Assembly (NCBI GenBank): GCA_034440635.1
Contig: JAOTON010001135.1
Coordinates: forward strand, 1-64,000
Reading direction: 5' to 3'
Origin: Lepas anatifera
Lineage: Eukaryota > Arthropoda > Thecostraca > Lepadidae
DNA: 64,000 nucleotides
A program made the position numbers and the translations under genes. Below are positions 12,991-64,000 of this stretch, in pieces (the stretch's first letter is position 1; every line of letters begins with the position of its first letter). Under the pieces are notes generated by a model. The model ran no database searches and was not told where the DNA came from. It saw nothing but the letters and a program-made list of their open reading frames with translations.

Positions 12991-15900
12991 TTCTGAGAGC
13001 AGGTATCGGTTGGGTGAAAGCTGAATCCGTGGGCGGGTTCGGCATCGTAGGCGTGTAAATATCCGTACTCGACAAGCTAGCACTGACATTGAATTTGTAT
13101 AGTTTTCGCTTGCTGGCTAGTTTAATATTCACTGTTTCGAAAAAAACTGATTGTGGGGCTTACCTGACTGAGCTAGTAGACCCATATAAAATCTGCCACA
13201 TTCCTCATGTTCCCAGTTTTCTGATGAAAGCTGATTTACTGGTACTGCATTGTTGACCCATAAGTCAGGACACACGTTGGGTCAATGAATTGTTCCCCAA
13301 GAAGTACGATATTTCTGCTGGCTATCCAAATCATGTATCTTCAATCGTCAATCGAACTGTGCAGGCATGTAGCCAATCTAGACAGTTTGTGGCAGAGGGT
13401 AGGTACGTGAAGAACCCCACGCCACAAATATACACTTACACCAACAGTCTCACTTCGGATCTGGTCGCACAAACAGCCAGTGGCGTGTTTCTCTGGAATG
13501 GGGGGGGGAGCTGAGGGCCGTCGTTATCCGGTTTGTCATTTGAAAACATTCTAGTCGCGCTGCCAGTAGCAAGCGCCTCACAATGACTCCACTCGTCACC
13601 TCTAACACAGCGGCGACTCGGCGGAATTTGTATTAGATTCAGGTAAAAATGGCACACGCAAACCCGCGCGTCGGCGTACGCCCACTGCCGGCGAGGCGGA
13701 CAGCGGGTATTGCACAGCGGCGCCTGCCAATGGGACCGGGCCGTTTGTACCGCCACACCTCCGCCGCCGGGCTGAGCCGGCCCACGCCGACCGGAACCCG
13801 TCCACGCAGTTTGTATTGCGGCCAAAAATCGACAGCGGTCGGCAGCGGCGTGCGCCCAATCGACGGGCCGGCGACAGCAGCGTCCGCCGGTTTCGAGCAC
13901 ACCACAGAGAGATCCCGGCGAGGTCCGACCAGACCCGACAGCGCAAAATAAGCACACCTAACGTCAATGAAACCTTATAAAACGAGCGCTCCCAAATCCG
14001 CACAGACGTCGGACACATACATGACAGTGTGGCCCTCGCTTTCGATATCTGGGAATACGTTCTATCAGGAAACAGGAGTTATTACCTATAGACGTAACCC
14101 ATATCGCGGGTGTTGTTCGAAACACCACGTTTCAAATGCCTCTGAATGCCCTGAGCCGGATTGCTGACAGAAAAGTGTGACGTTACTGAAGAATGGTCTC
14201 CAATGTAACTTTGATCGATTTGACGGAACCTACACGAATGATAATTTTGTCGAATTTATAAAAACTCGCCGAACTGCTTCGCTTTTAAAATATCAACACA
14301 GCATTTATTAAAGTCAACTCTAATCTTCTTCCAACTGGCATCATCCAGAACGTGCGCTTCCAGGAGGCACTTTACCTTCTTACATACTTCGGTGTCTCTA
14401 AATGGCCCTACTACGCAACGAGAGTGCATATACCTACCCCTTATGAGGCTGCTGAAGAGCATTTCCAATCCTAGCGACCAGGTCTAAAGACACTTTGACG
14501 TTGCCCAGAATAACTGTAGAAGCCTAAGGGACCGGTCTTGATAAGACCGCGATCTCTGCAATAGCTTCCGCCGGGACTTTTTAAAGCTGTTAACTGAACT
14601 TTAGCGTTCGAAACCCTAAATCTGGTGATAACGTGACGGCGATTTAAGCGATGAGTACCGCTACAGTCGGGGGCTTTACTCAGCCTAACACCAGGCCCGA
14701 TGGGTGGAGGGGAGGGGGAGGGGGACAGATCTGGGATTCTTGCCATAATCTACGGGACCTTCGCACCGGTTGGGATCTATAATAAAATACGACAAAGAAA
14801 CAGCTGACGGCCTGTGGCGAGATGGAAAATAAGTGAATAAACGCCCATCCGAAGAGAAGAAAAACAAAGCTAACCCACAGACCCTGGCTATATAAGATGG
14901 TTTAAACTTATAAGCTATAGCTATTAGCTATTGTGATTAATTTAAAGGTGCTTTCTTTTGGTAACGTTCACAAGTGGGGGCTCACATGAAATTTACACAT
15001 GAGCCATCTTCCACAAGCAAAGCGGTTTCATTAGGGACGAATATTTCCATCATATGTTTCCAAACCCACACTACCGTTTCGCTGCATATTGCTACGGTAC
15101 AGGATCATAAACTACTCGTCCAAAAGGCTTAGCAATATAACCAAATACTGCAGCGCATCGTACTCGTTGCAAACGAATGACGGCCAAAAAAGCTACATAA
15201 AATATATCCGGCTGGAGAAATTAAGACACAAAATCCAGCGCCAAACGTCTTGCTAAAGTGCGATCCGGCAGAACCGATCCATTTAAAGCAGCCCAGACAC
15301 TGTTCGTGCAGCGGCTAAACAGCCACGCCTGAAGAGAAATTCCGTACCGGCCGCTCCCGCCTCTGCCGGGAGACCAGTGCGCGGGATTCCTCAAGCGGAT
15401 CGCTCATTGAGAACGGTTCTTACACCCACTACCTGCCACTGTCCCACCGTTGGCCATGCATCGCCGACGACCTCGAAGTCGAGCCAGCCCTCCCTCCACG
15501 TGCGCGCATGCCATAGGCGCCTCCAGTATCTTCGATTAGGAGGCTCTGGGGTAGATGGTACCAGCGGGGGCAGAGGTGCGCTATTTTTAAGCGGTGCGAC
15601 CTATCAATAGGAGTTGAACCGCATTTCGGGGGGGGGAGCAACTCGATTCAAGCATGGGGGGAGCAGTTTCAGAATGGTGCCGAGGAACAGTGCGGAAGGA
15701 CCGATGCTCGAAAGGAGACACTAACAGTAGGCTCCCCTTTCGAGTATTGCAAGGATACAATTTTGTTCAATTTGAATAAGTGGGAGAGGGGGGAGGGAGG
15801 AGGGCATAATTTTTTGGAAATTCGACTCATCAAAGAGGCAGTGAATCGCACGCAAGGCCAACGTAACTCGCATCATGAAGGAGGGGTGTCGAAGCGACGG

Positions 15901-17562
15901 TTCAGGGGGAGGGGCCGGAAGAAACGGTTCAGGGGGCGCCAGGGGACATTTCAAGGAGTGCCAAGGCTCGGTGAGATTACACCGATTTTCTACTGGGAGG
16001 AGGGGGAAGGCGCGGGATTGCACCTCCCTTGACCTCTATTACCTCTAAACCCCGTAGATCTGCTTGACAGTCTACTGGGCCTCTAAACCGACGAACCTGT
16101 TTGGAGAGTTTAGTATCCAAGCCCAGGGTCCGCTGTACCAAACTGACCGTGACACATCCAGTTACGAATTCAGTGTGATGTTACAACGGCGCTCAAATCC
16201 TATCGACATTCCAAGTGTGGTGATTTCGTTGGACGCTAACCATCCGGCAATAGTAAGGCCAGTTCGTAAAAAACATGAATATATAGTATAAAAAATTGTC
16301 TTACTTTTTGAAGAAACTTTTTCGCTATTTGTTCTGATCAGTAACCATGTAATTTCTGTTGGGATTCAAATTCATACAAATTTTTGGTCTTGAAACCAAT
16401 TCTCTTGCGTTGTTTGGTCTTGAATCCAACATCAGCGCGCTACTGGCCTCCATCGAAACGAGGTGACAAAAAAACGGCCGGAAGCCGCACCTAAGCGCTG
16501 AGGCCAGAACTAAGCTTGATTTCGGGTTACCCTGACAATGACGGACTGAAAAACTATGGCTGAATATCTCCACATATCGAAAACCAAGACCACCTGGCAA
16601 CACACACACACACGCAGACACACATACCGGCGTAAATGTATGACGTTGGCAGGCGGGCTGAAAAACAGACTGCCTGCCGCTGAAGGCCTACAGCGCGAGC
16701 ACCGACCCCTGTAAAAAGCACCCGCGAAGCTCATTCCCGAAAAATGTCTAGGTTTGGAACTGAGAGAGGACAGGGTCTGCGCGTTAGACGGAGGGACAGA
16801 AACAAACAACGGCCGGGAGAGCAGGTCTGTAGGCGCCGACCCCTAGCCAGCGACTCAACAACAGCGCCTGTCACCAGTGCCCCAACAGGTCACTGGCGCC
16901 ACAGGCGGAAACTTGCGAAAGTAAACGGAGCAACACAGAACAGGCCGGGCCAGAGCGCACAGTTCACAACACCCATTCACACGGGCTGTCCGTCAACAAA
17001 CCGCGTGCACGACAGGCGAACGACAGGCTGTCTGATAAAACGGCGGCGGCAGTGCGCAGATAGACCATATATAATCCATCCGACCACTGCGCGCAAGATG
17101 ACGACCTTTGGAACCATCTAGCTAAAACTATGCACAGTCTCACAAGTAGTAAAACTTACAAGCGGCACAACACACGCGATGATGATCCGCCGGCCATTAA
17201 CTCGACACGGACGAAGAACGTGGGCTGTGCCGGAACAACTAGACACACCTGTGCAAGAGGGGTGCAGCAAAAACGACCCACACTGAACAACGCCCGACAA
17301 AACAGCTCCGCCTCCACGGGAGGTACACCCTCCCACACTCAAACGCTCCGCTCTATGCTACTGCTCATAAAGGCCGAGCGTGCGCCAGTCTGGCCCACGG
17401 CGCCAGCTCAGGCGCTGCCAACAACACGGCGGCAGAGCTCGGCGCCGGTGGCGCCCCCTCAGTCGGCCGGGCACACAGCGCTCCACCACCGGGCCCAACA
17501 CGAAAACTTAACATATGAGATGAGACTGGATGTAGGTATTTCATTGAGCATGAGACCCCAGA
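12991..17562. other. Intergenic DNA with GC-rich islands, no gene recognised
   Basis: CpG-rich patches at 13640-13960, 15300-15610 and 16440-17500 have several open frames each, on both strands. A TATA-like CTTATAAAAC lies at about 13974-13983 just after the first patch, so a promoter or first exon is possible. No protein family could be identified. A 70-codon minus frame at 14256-14468 is also unassigned. Confidence 0.35.
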
Positions 17563-17625
17563 ATCAAACTAGGTCCAGAGGCTCATGCACTTAACCATCT
17601 CGGCTAAAGCCTTTCACAATGGGTG
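17563..17625 (-). repeat. tRNA-like fragment (SINE head or tRNA relic)
   Basis: On the minus strand an A-box-like TAGCCGAGATGGTTAAG is followed about 35 nt later by a B-box-like AGTTTGATTCTGGGG, as in Leu/Ser-type tRNAs. An intact cloverleaf does not form, so this is a SINE head or tRNA pseudogene, not a working tRNA. Confidence 0.45.
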
Positions 17626-18355
17626 GTTTCGAACCAATACTGAAAGAATGCTGGCGCGAGAGGCGGGCCCGCGTTCTTTGCACAGGATCATACACTTTCA
17701 CTACGGTATTTCTCTAATTTCCAAACGCATGATTAATCCGAGCTCGACCTGACAGAGCGGGGTCGCCTGCTCCCGTACCTGTAACGGCGGGTATTGGCAG
17801 CCTTGGCACCAGACAATCGGCACTGTGTCCTCTTTCCCCAAACAGGTAACAGGCAAGATGTGAAGGACTGAGTGCACAACGTGATGAGGTGATTCACACA
17901 TCTCAACTGATGCACGTAAACGCCCAAACGTCACATACGAAAACTTCTACGACTGAAAGAGAAATAGAGCAACAACAGCGAGTATACAGATTTCAACCTT
18001 GTGCAGAACGGGGCAGGGACGGGGTTTTTGTTGCGAGTCAGGCAAGCTGAATTGGGGCTGGTATGGAGTCGTGGAACCTAATCTAAAATTCTAGCAGACT
18101 CATCAACTAAATTGCACACATGCCACGCTAGAAATTCAACACAGTATCATAACTTGATTCATTAAGCGCTTCTGACTCGACTATTACGCATTCCTTTCCC
18201 GATAATATTACAGCAAAACACATACAAAATACCACGCAAATGCCCACTGAATCAGAAAATCCAAAAAACAAACAAGACGCTCAGCAGCCGTGACCCTACT
18301 GGCAAATCCCTCCCGCCTCATCCTTCGGCGCACGCGTCCTCCATCGGCAGCGACG
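17626..18355. other. Downstream flank of CRTC, probable 3' UTR, no polyA signal found
   Basis: This region follows the CRTC stop codon in the sense (minus) direction. Some of it should be 3' UTR, but I saw no AATAAA on the minus strand close to the stop (TTTATT on the plus strand between 18180 and 18355). The transcript end is therefore unplaced. Confidence 0.35.
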
Positions 18356-58954
<40,599 letters not shown>

Positions 58955-61840
58955 CTGAGCGCAGAAGGGAGCAGCCGCTGATGTTAGGACCTTGGAAAAC
59001 ACCGCAGTTTTATGGCAATCAGTTCGACAGGTCAGATCTGACTGCCAGGTGTGATACGTTAGTGAAGGTCACAAAGGATCACTTACATAACGACACCTCA
59101 CACAAATTATAAGGCGCCACGGCAGCATTGGCAGTAGAGCAATGAGGTGACACCAAAATGGCCGAAAATGATCACTGTCGTAGAAGAGCCATAAAACAAA
59201 ATAATAGCAGTACAGATATAAAATAAGTACGAGCCCTAAGACAAAATAGGACCAGTACAGATATAGAACCAAACAATGGCATCAACATGCTCCAGAAAAA
59301 TGTGTCGACTGCTAATTGTATGCATATGACACTCGAGATCAGATCGATTTCGAAAGAACCGAAAAGTTAGACCAACATCCCGATAAATGTTCAGATTAGG
59401 TTCATATCCTGTATCAGGTGCTTCGGACCACTTCTTGCATCACCACGAGAGAAATAAAGGCCAGTCACCTCTTAAAGGGTCATTTGCTGACGGTTATCAT
59501 CTATTCGCACGTGTAAAACTATCCCTCTCACACCGCTGCATCCATCTTTTACCTGCGCAGAGGGAAATTACCTGTAATATTCCGATGCTCAGGCGGAAGA
59601 TATCTTTGACAGAATATCTGATACGCCAAATTCGCGCCTTTATTTACTCTGCCTTAATAAGCTTTCCCAGGCCCTGATGCCTTAATGCACTTCCCTGGTC
59701 TTAATTACGTTTTCCCATCAACAGTTCAAGCGCAACTAATAACACGGTGCTCGATTTGGCGCAGTCATATCATATACTATTTTAACCACTATGGCAGGAC
59801 CGCAATTATATAATGCAATACACATATATACGAGGCCTGGGAACGATCATAAGAACCAGTCCGTTATATCATCAATGCATGCGGAACTTTATTTAAGCAC
59901 AGGGAAGAGGACAGAACGTGACAAAAAAAAAACAGTACGTGCACGCAATTCAACATCGCGCACAACAGGAGGGCTACCCGAGCAGGCGGTGTGCGTCAAG
60001 TTTGGGACCTGATCAAGATGAGACGTGAAGAGGTAAGCTATAAAACAGTTTTTCCGAGCTACTTTTACATAACATATACTTTTCAGAAAGAGAGCATGGC
60101 GAGACATCATTCGGGATGCAATAGGAATAGCGCCAAATGCAGCAGGAGGTTTTTCATGGGCTACACGATCTGTTCATGTGATAACTCAGCCATAGCAGAA
60201 ATTCGTGCTGCACTTAGCTTACATGAAGGCTATCGCAGGACCGGTCCAGACCATGCTACAGAACAATAGAGGAGACCGCACGTTGGGCAAAGTATGTAGC
60301 AACCGGAACTTTGGATTAAATCTAGCGGCTTGTTTAGATACTTTGGAATGGAGGGATCAGGAGACGACAATTTGAATGACTCGCATTGTTTCAGAAACGG
60401 GCTGAAAGAAACCGCATACATTACGTCCGACACGAGAGCGGTTAGGGGCATCTGGGAACGGTTGACAAATTCCGACTGATTTAGCATGAACCCGTATCTG
60501 GTGGACCCCGACTGCAAGCGATCTGGGTCAGGCCACAGCCGGAGACTGCCTTCTGCTTTGCAGTGAGTATTTTGATGTCATCACCGTACACTAGCGATAT
60601 ACTGAGATATGAGAAAGATAATTGTAAAATTTATTCGTAGATCATTTTTTAGCAAAACCAAATTCGACCAAATAAAAATTTATATCTTCGGAAACTTCAA
60701 TTAATAATTGTGTGGTCCTAAAGCACACTTAGTACGATAAAATTGTTCAATAACACTCAGCCAACTGATAAAGGCGCCTGTTTCCGGATGCTAGGCCCTT
60801 TTATCTCAATCTTATCAAACCAGCCAGTGACGCATGGCTGATGATTCAACACATCTGGAGAGGTAAGCCCAGACTTCTATCTTTTACTTGCAACGTGACG
60901 AGATGAAGAGTGAAAACGTTTAAGTCCTCATACCTCTCTTCTTCCCATCCATCACAAGTTGTAATCACAAATCGAACCAAAACTCATTTAAAGCCTTCCA
61001 CCACCAAAGAAAAAACATGTTTATTTTCTTTAGCTTGTGCTCGCATTTGGGCGGATTCCGAGCACACGAGTCCACTGCAGACGCGTTTTGCACTCGTCGC
61101 TATCGGACCATGATTGCTTTCACACCCGGGTGACGCCGTTGTACGTCAGCCAACACAACACGTGAGGCAACAGCAGGACCGCCATCGCGTGATCTACTGC
61201 TTACAAATGACAACATCTCATGATTCGCAAGTCACAAGTATGGTGTAACATAAATAAATGTGCATAAGAATACGTCTAGACAAATGCAAATCGGTACCGT
61301 ATAAAACAGGTACACTGTCAGAGGAGCCCTGTCCCACGGCGGGGGCCATCGCACCAAAATGCACGGGTGGTCTGAGCAGCGACAGATATTCGCCTTCCCA
61401 GGCCATTGCAATGGCTTGGGACCGGGGTGATGGTTAAGAGAGTTTGGAAACAGAGCCAGTGCATTGGTCCCGGTTCCAAATTCCGCAGATTCTGTGAGTG
61501 CGACCGAAGAGTCGTTTCCATGCCCTCTTTCCCGATTTTCTTTCCAGCTGAGTAACAATTGGTAACGTCATATGACTCTGGCGGTTGGTGTATCATTGAG
61601 CCTTTGTTGTCGTTATCAATTTTTAAGCTCCTCTACAAATTACGGAAGAAAGTTTGCATTTATCAAGAAGTTAATCCACGTTCACGGCAAGAGTGGCGAA
61701 AACACACGCATAATGAATCAACTTCCATTAGGTATACTCCTACCAGTAAAACGCATTTATTGGCGGCAGCAGATGGCACGTTTCAAGACAGTAAGTGAGG
61801 CTGGTCTGAACTGTTCTTAGATGGCCAGCCAATGGTTATG
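58955..61840. other. CRTC 5' intron or upstream DNA, nothing recognised
   Basis: I searched the minus strand for a further CRTC exon with a phase-0 donor and for the conserved GSLPNV block, without success. No repeat family beyond general AT richness was identified. Confidence 0.4.
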
Positions 61841-61844
61841 TTAA

Positions 61845-62292
61845 AGCGAATGTGGTACCTTGGTCGAATCCTGGAATTTAGTGTAATTAGGCGTACTTTT
61901 AGGCGAAAATAGTGAAACCACTCATGATTTCTCTAAAAAATGTACAATAAGCTAAATATTTCGATTTTTAAAATACTCGTCTAGGAAAAGAAATAAATAT
62001 CTGCCTGTGGATGATGTCATGATCTGGCAACCACTACCATACTCGAAACGCTTCAAGGGCTTCGATAGGCTGATGCTCATCGTGACGTCAGCATATGTCG
62101 TCACACCAGCGGCTCACAACAATGGCCGCCTGGCGAGAGGTACATAAGAGGTACATTTCGGGTAGGTTTTACTTTTTTCTACGGAAATATCGAGTTCCAA
62201 GACAAATTATACATTGAGTACCGGGTTTTCCTACTTGCTTTACAACTTGGCTATCTCAGTTAAAATCACGTTATAAAGGTGCCACGTTCCCT
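61845..62292. mobile_element. TTAA-flanked MITE, copy 4
   Basis: A 448-bp element flanked by TTAA (61841-61844, 62293-62296), with ends AGCGAATGTGGTACCTT and AAGGTGCCACGTTCCCT. Same orientation as copies 1 and 3, with TGACGTCA near 62093. Confidence 0.9.
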
Positions 62293-62988
62293 TTAAGGCA
62301 CAAACGCAGCGAAATCACACAATAAGCCCCGCCGCGAGAGATTAATGCCGCACTTAATAATAACAATTTGCGTTGGAAACGAAAAATAAGTATATTTTCT
62401 GTGCGACTTTCTGCATTAACTAAACCAATTCAGCTTAACCGTCCTCAATTACAGTCAAACAACCTATCAGCAATTCAGACCCTTTCCTCAAAGCTCAGGC
62501 ACAGTCAATATTCCATGTTTCTCACGTTGATACCTCTCGAAATCCGTTAGAAGCGTGATACAAGGTCTCAGATAAGCCCAAGTCCCTGATATGTACTGCT
62601 ACAATATTCCCTCCACCATGACACCAATCGACGAGATATAAGCTTCTCATCAGCTGACCGTCTGATCGGGACGGACGGCCGTGTACATCCGATGTGAAAT
62701 TGCATCCCTATGCAGGGAGACCTCGCGGGAGCTGCGCTGAGCTCGGTGATGAACGGGCGTGTTCGGACCGATCGTTCTGACCGCTACCGATTTTGGGCGG
62801 ATGGATAGCTTGCACGCGGATTCTCGCTCGCTCTCAGCTAAACGCCAGATGACAAGCCCCATCCGAGCATGAGGAAAAGCTACACCCCAACTGTACCCCG
62901 CGCGCAACATCTGACACTTCCAAATGCAGATACATTGACCATTTGGGGACGTAGTATTCGCAAAGCACGGGTCCATGGAAAGCCTTAA
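62293..62988. other. No gene recognised between two MITEs
   Basis: A GC-richer patch at 62650-62830 is open on the minus strand, without CRTC-like or other recognisable content. Confidence 0.35.
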
Positions 62989-63438
62989 AGGGAATGTGGT
63001 ACTTTGGTCGAATCCAGGCATTTGGTGTAATTAGGGGTATTTTTAGCCGAAAATCATGAAAACGTCCATGATTTCTCAGCAAAATGTACAATGAACTCAA
63101 TATTTTTATTTTTAAAATGCTTCTCAAGGGTGAAAAATAAGGCTCTGCCTGTGGATGACGTCATGATCTGGCAGCTACTACCATATTCACTAGGCTTCAA
63201 GGGCTTCAATTGGCTGATTTCTCACCGTGACGTTAGCGCTGTCATCACACCAACAGGTGACATCTGTGGCCGCCTGGCTGCAGTAGAGTTGGGGTACTTT
63301 TCAGGTAGGTTTTTAGCTTTTCTCGACAGAAATTTTGAGTTTCAAGACAAATGATATATTGAGTACCGGGTTTCTCGGAATGCTTTACAACTTGGCTATC
63401 TTCAGTTTAAATCACGTTATAAAGGTGCCACATTCCTT
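62989..63438. mobile_element. TTAA-flanked MITE, copy 5
   Basis: A 450-bp element flanked by TTAA (62985-62988, 63439-63442), with ends AGGGAATGTGGTACTTT and AAGGTGCCACATTCCTT. The internal CRE is mutated to TGACGTTA. Confidence 0.9.
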
Positions 63439-64000
63439 TTAAGTCACGCAGATAATTATGTGGCACCTGGTAGGCACTGAAGGCTACTTTGTAAATTATC
63501 ACAGAAACAGAACACATGCATCGCCCAATGTTTTTAGGAGTGAGTGATACAAGTCATTTGCCATGGGTTGAATACCACAGTATGCAGGGAAAAAGGTTCG
63601 TGCGTTTAAAGTACATCCAGCTAACGTACACATGGTGTTAAAAGTATTGTTTCATACTCATTGGACTTCACAAAAATGTGAAATCCCAGTAACGATAACG
63701 AACACAGCATAGCGTTCGTTACGGAACAAGTACGTACAGGGAAAAATCCCGTGTGGTATGAAGAAAGCAAGGAAAAATATTGGAATAGATAGGTACTTGC
63801 CCTCTCTGTGCCCCTAAATACACCGTGAGTATTTTTCCCATATACGCTTTATACTTATTCTCTACATACTTTTGCTTACGTAAATTTTCGTATGCATTTT
63901 TTCCTATGTAGTTTCGGTGCACGAAAGGCGTACCCTAAGTACATTTGCATACGTACTCGCGTACATACTTTTTCCTACGTAATTTTCTATACAAACTTTA
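63439..64000. other. No gene recognised; scattered TACGTA motifs
   Basis: From about 63720 to the end, TACGTA/CGTAC-type motifs recur at irregular spacing, perhaps the edge of a repeat that continues past the window. Confidence 0.4.

Noticed and set aside
13436..14018. GC-rich overlapping frames of 88 to 173 codons as genes
   Set aside because: Frames are open on both strands at once in CpG-rich DNA, with no family resemblance. A promoter or first exon remains possible but cannot be supported.
59000..64000. The N-terminal CRTC exon (CREB-binding coiled coil)
   Set aside because: No minus-strand segment with a phase-0 donor and the conserved N-terminal blocks was found, so it probably lies outside the window.

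Overview
The window is animal nuclear DNA, most likely from an arthropod (a crustacean would fit). There are no operons and coding sequence is sparse. It holds one split gene with canonical GT..AG introns, inside a dense mix of satellites, MITEs and decayed transposons. Taxonomy is inferred from the gene and element types; no species is claimed.

The one cellular gene I can defend is a CREB-regulated transcription coactivator (CRTC/TORC), on the minus strand from about 58954 down to a stop codon at 18356. Ten coding exons (58833-58954, 57441-57556, 53716-53869, 49546-49690, 45101-45187, 37888-38073, 35604-35738, 32210-32309, 31627-31707, 18356-18474) join with matching splice phases at all nine junctions. 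Together they give 1245 nt, i.e. 414 codons plus stop. The product shows the family landmarks in order: the SIK/AMPK 14-3-3 phosphosite block (RRTSSDSAL), the SLPDL block, a polyglutamine tract, a PxIxIT-type calcineurin docking motif (PEITLT) and an acidic C-terminal activation domain. The N-terminal CREB-binding exons were not found and probably lie beyond 64000.

Layout: 1-18355 is intergenic DNA downstream of CRTC. It holds an inverted-repeat pair, an 86-bp tandem duplication, a foldback element, a 45-bp minisatellite with a 270-bp higher-order period, and a decayed Jockey-like LINE. 18475-31626 is the largest intron (13 kb). It carries a 190-bp GT tract, GGCGGATCC-type MITEs, a hAT element with an 8-bp target duplication and a transposase C-terminal relic, and a 28-bp-TIR DNA transposon at 26055-31443. 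Nested in that transposon is a Penelope-like retroelement with inverted pseudo-LTRs, GIY-YIG endonuclease, hammerhead-ribozyme-like motifs and a 12-bp target duplication. 31708-58832 holds the other introns, with a GGGA tract, minisatellites, TTAA-flanked MITEs carrying a consensus CRE, a frameshifted mariner, a LINE fragment and a second non-autonomous hAT-like element. 58955-64000 is the 5' intron or upstream DNA, with two more TTAA MITEs.

The most unusual points are how repeats sit against CRTC exons. A 39-bp minisatellite forms a roughly 590-nt AG-free zone ending at the 3' splice site of the phosphosite exon. A (GGGA)n block fills about 40% of the 502-nt intron after the calcineurin-docking exon.
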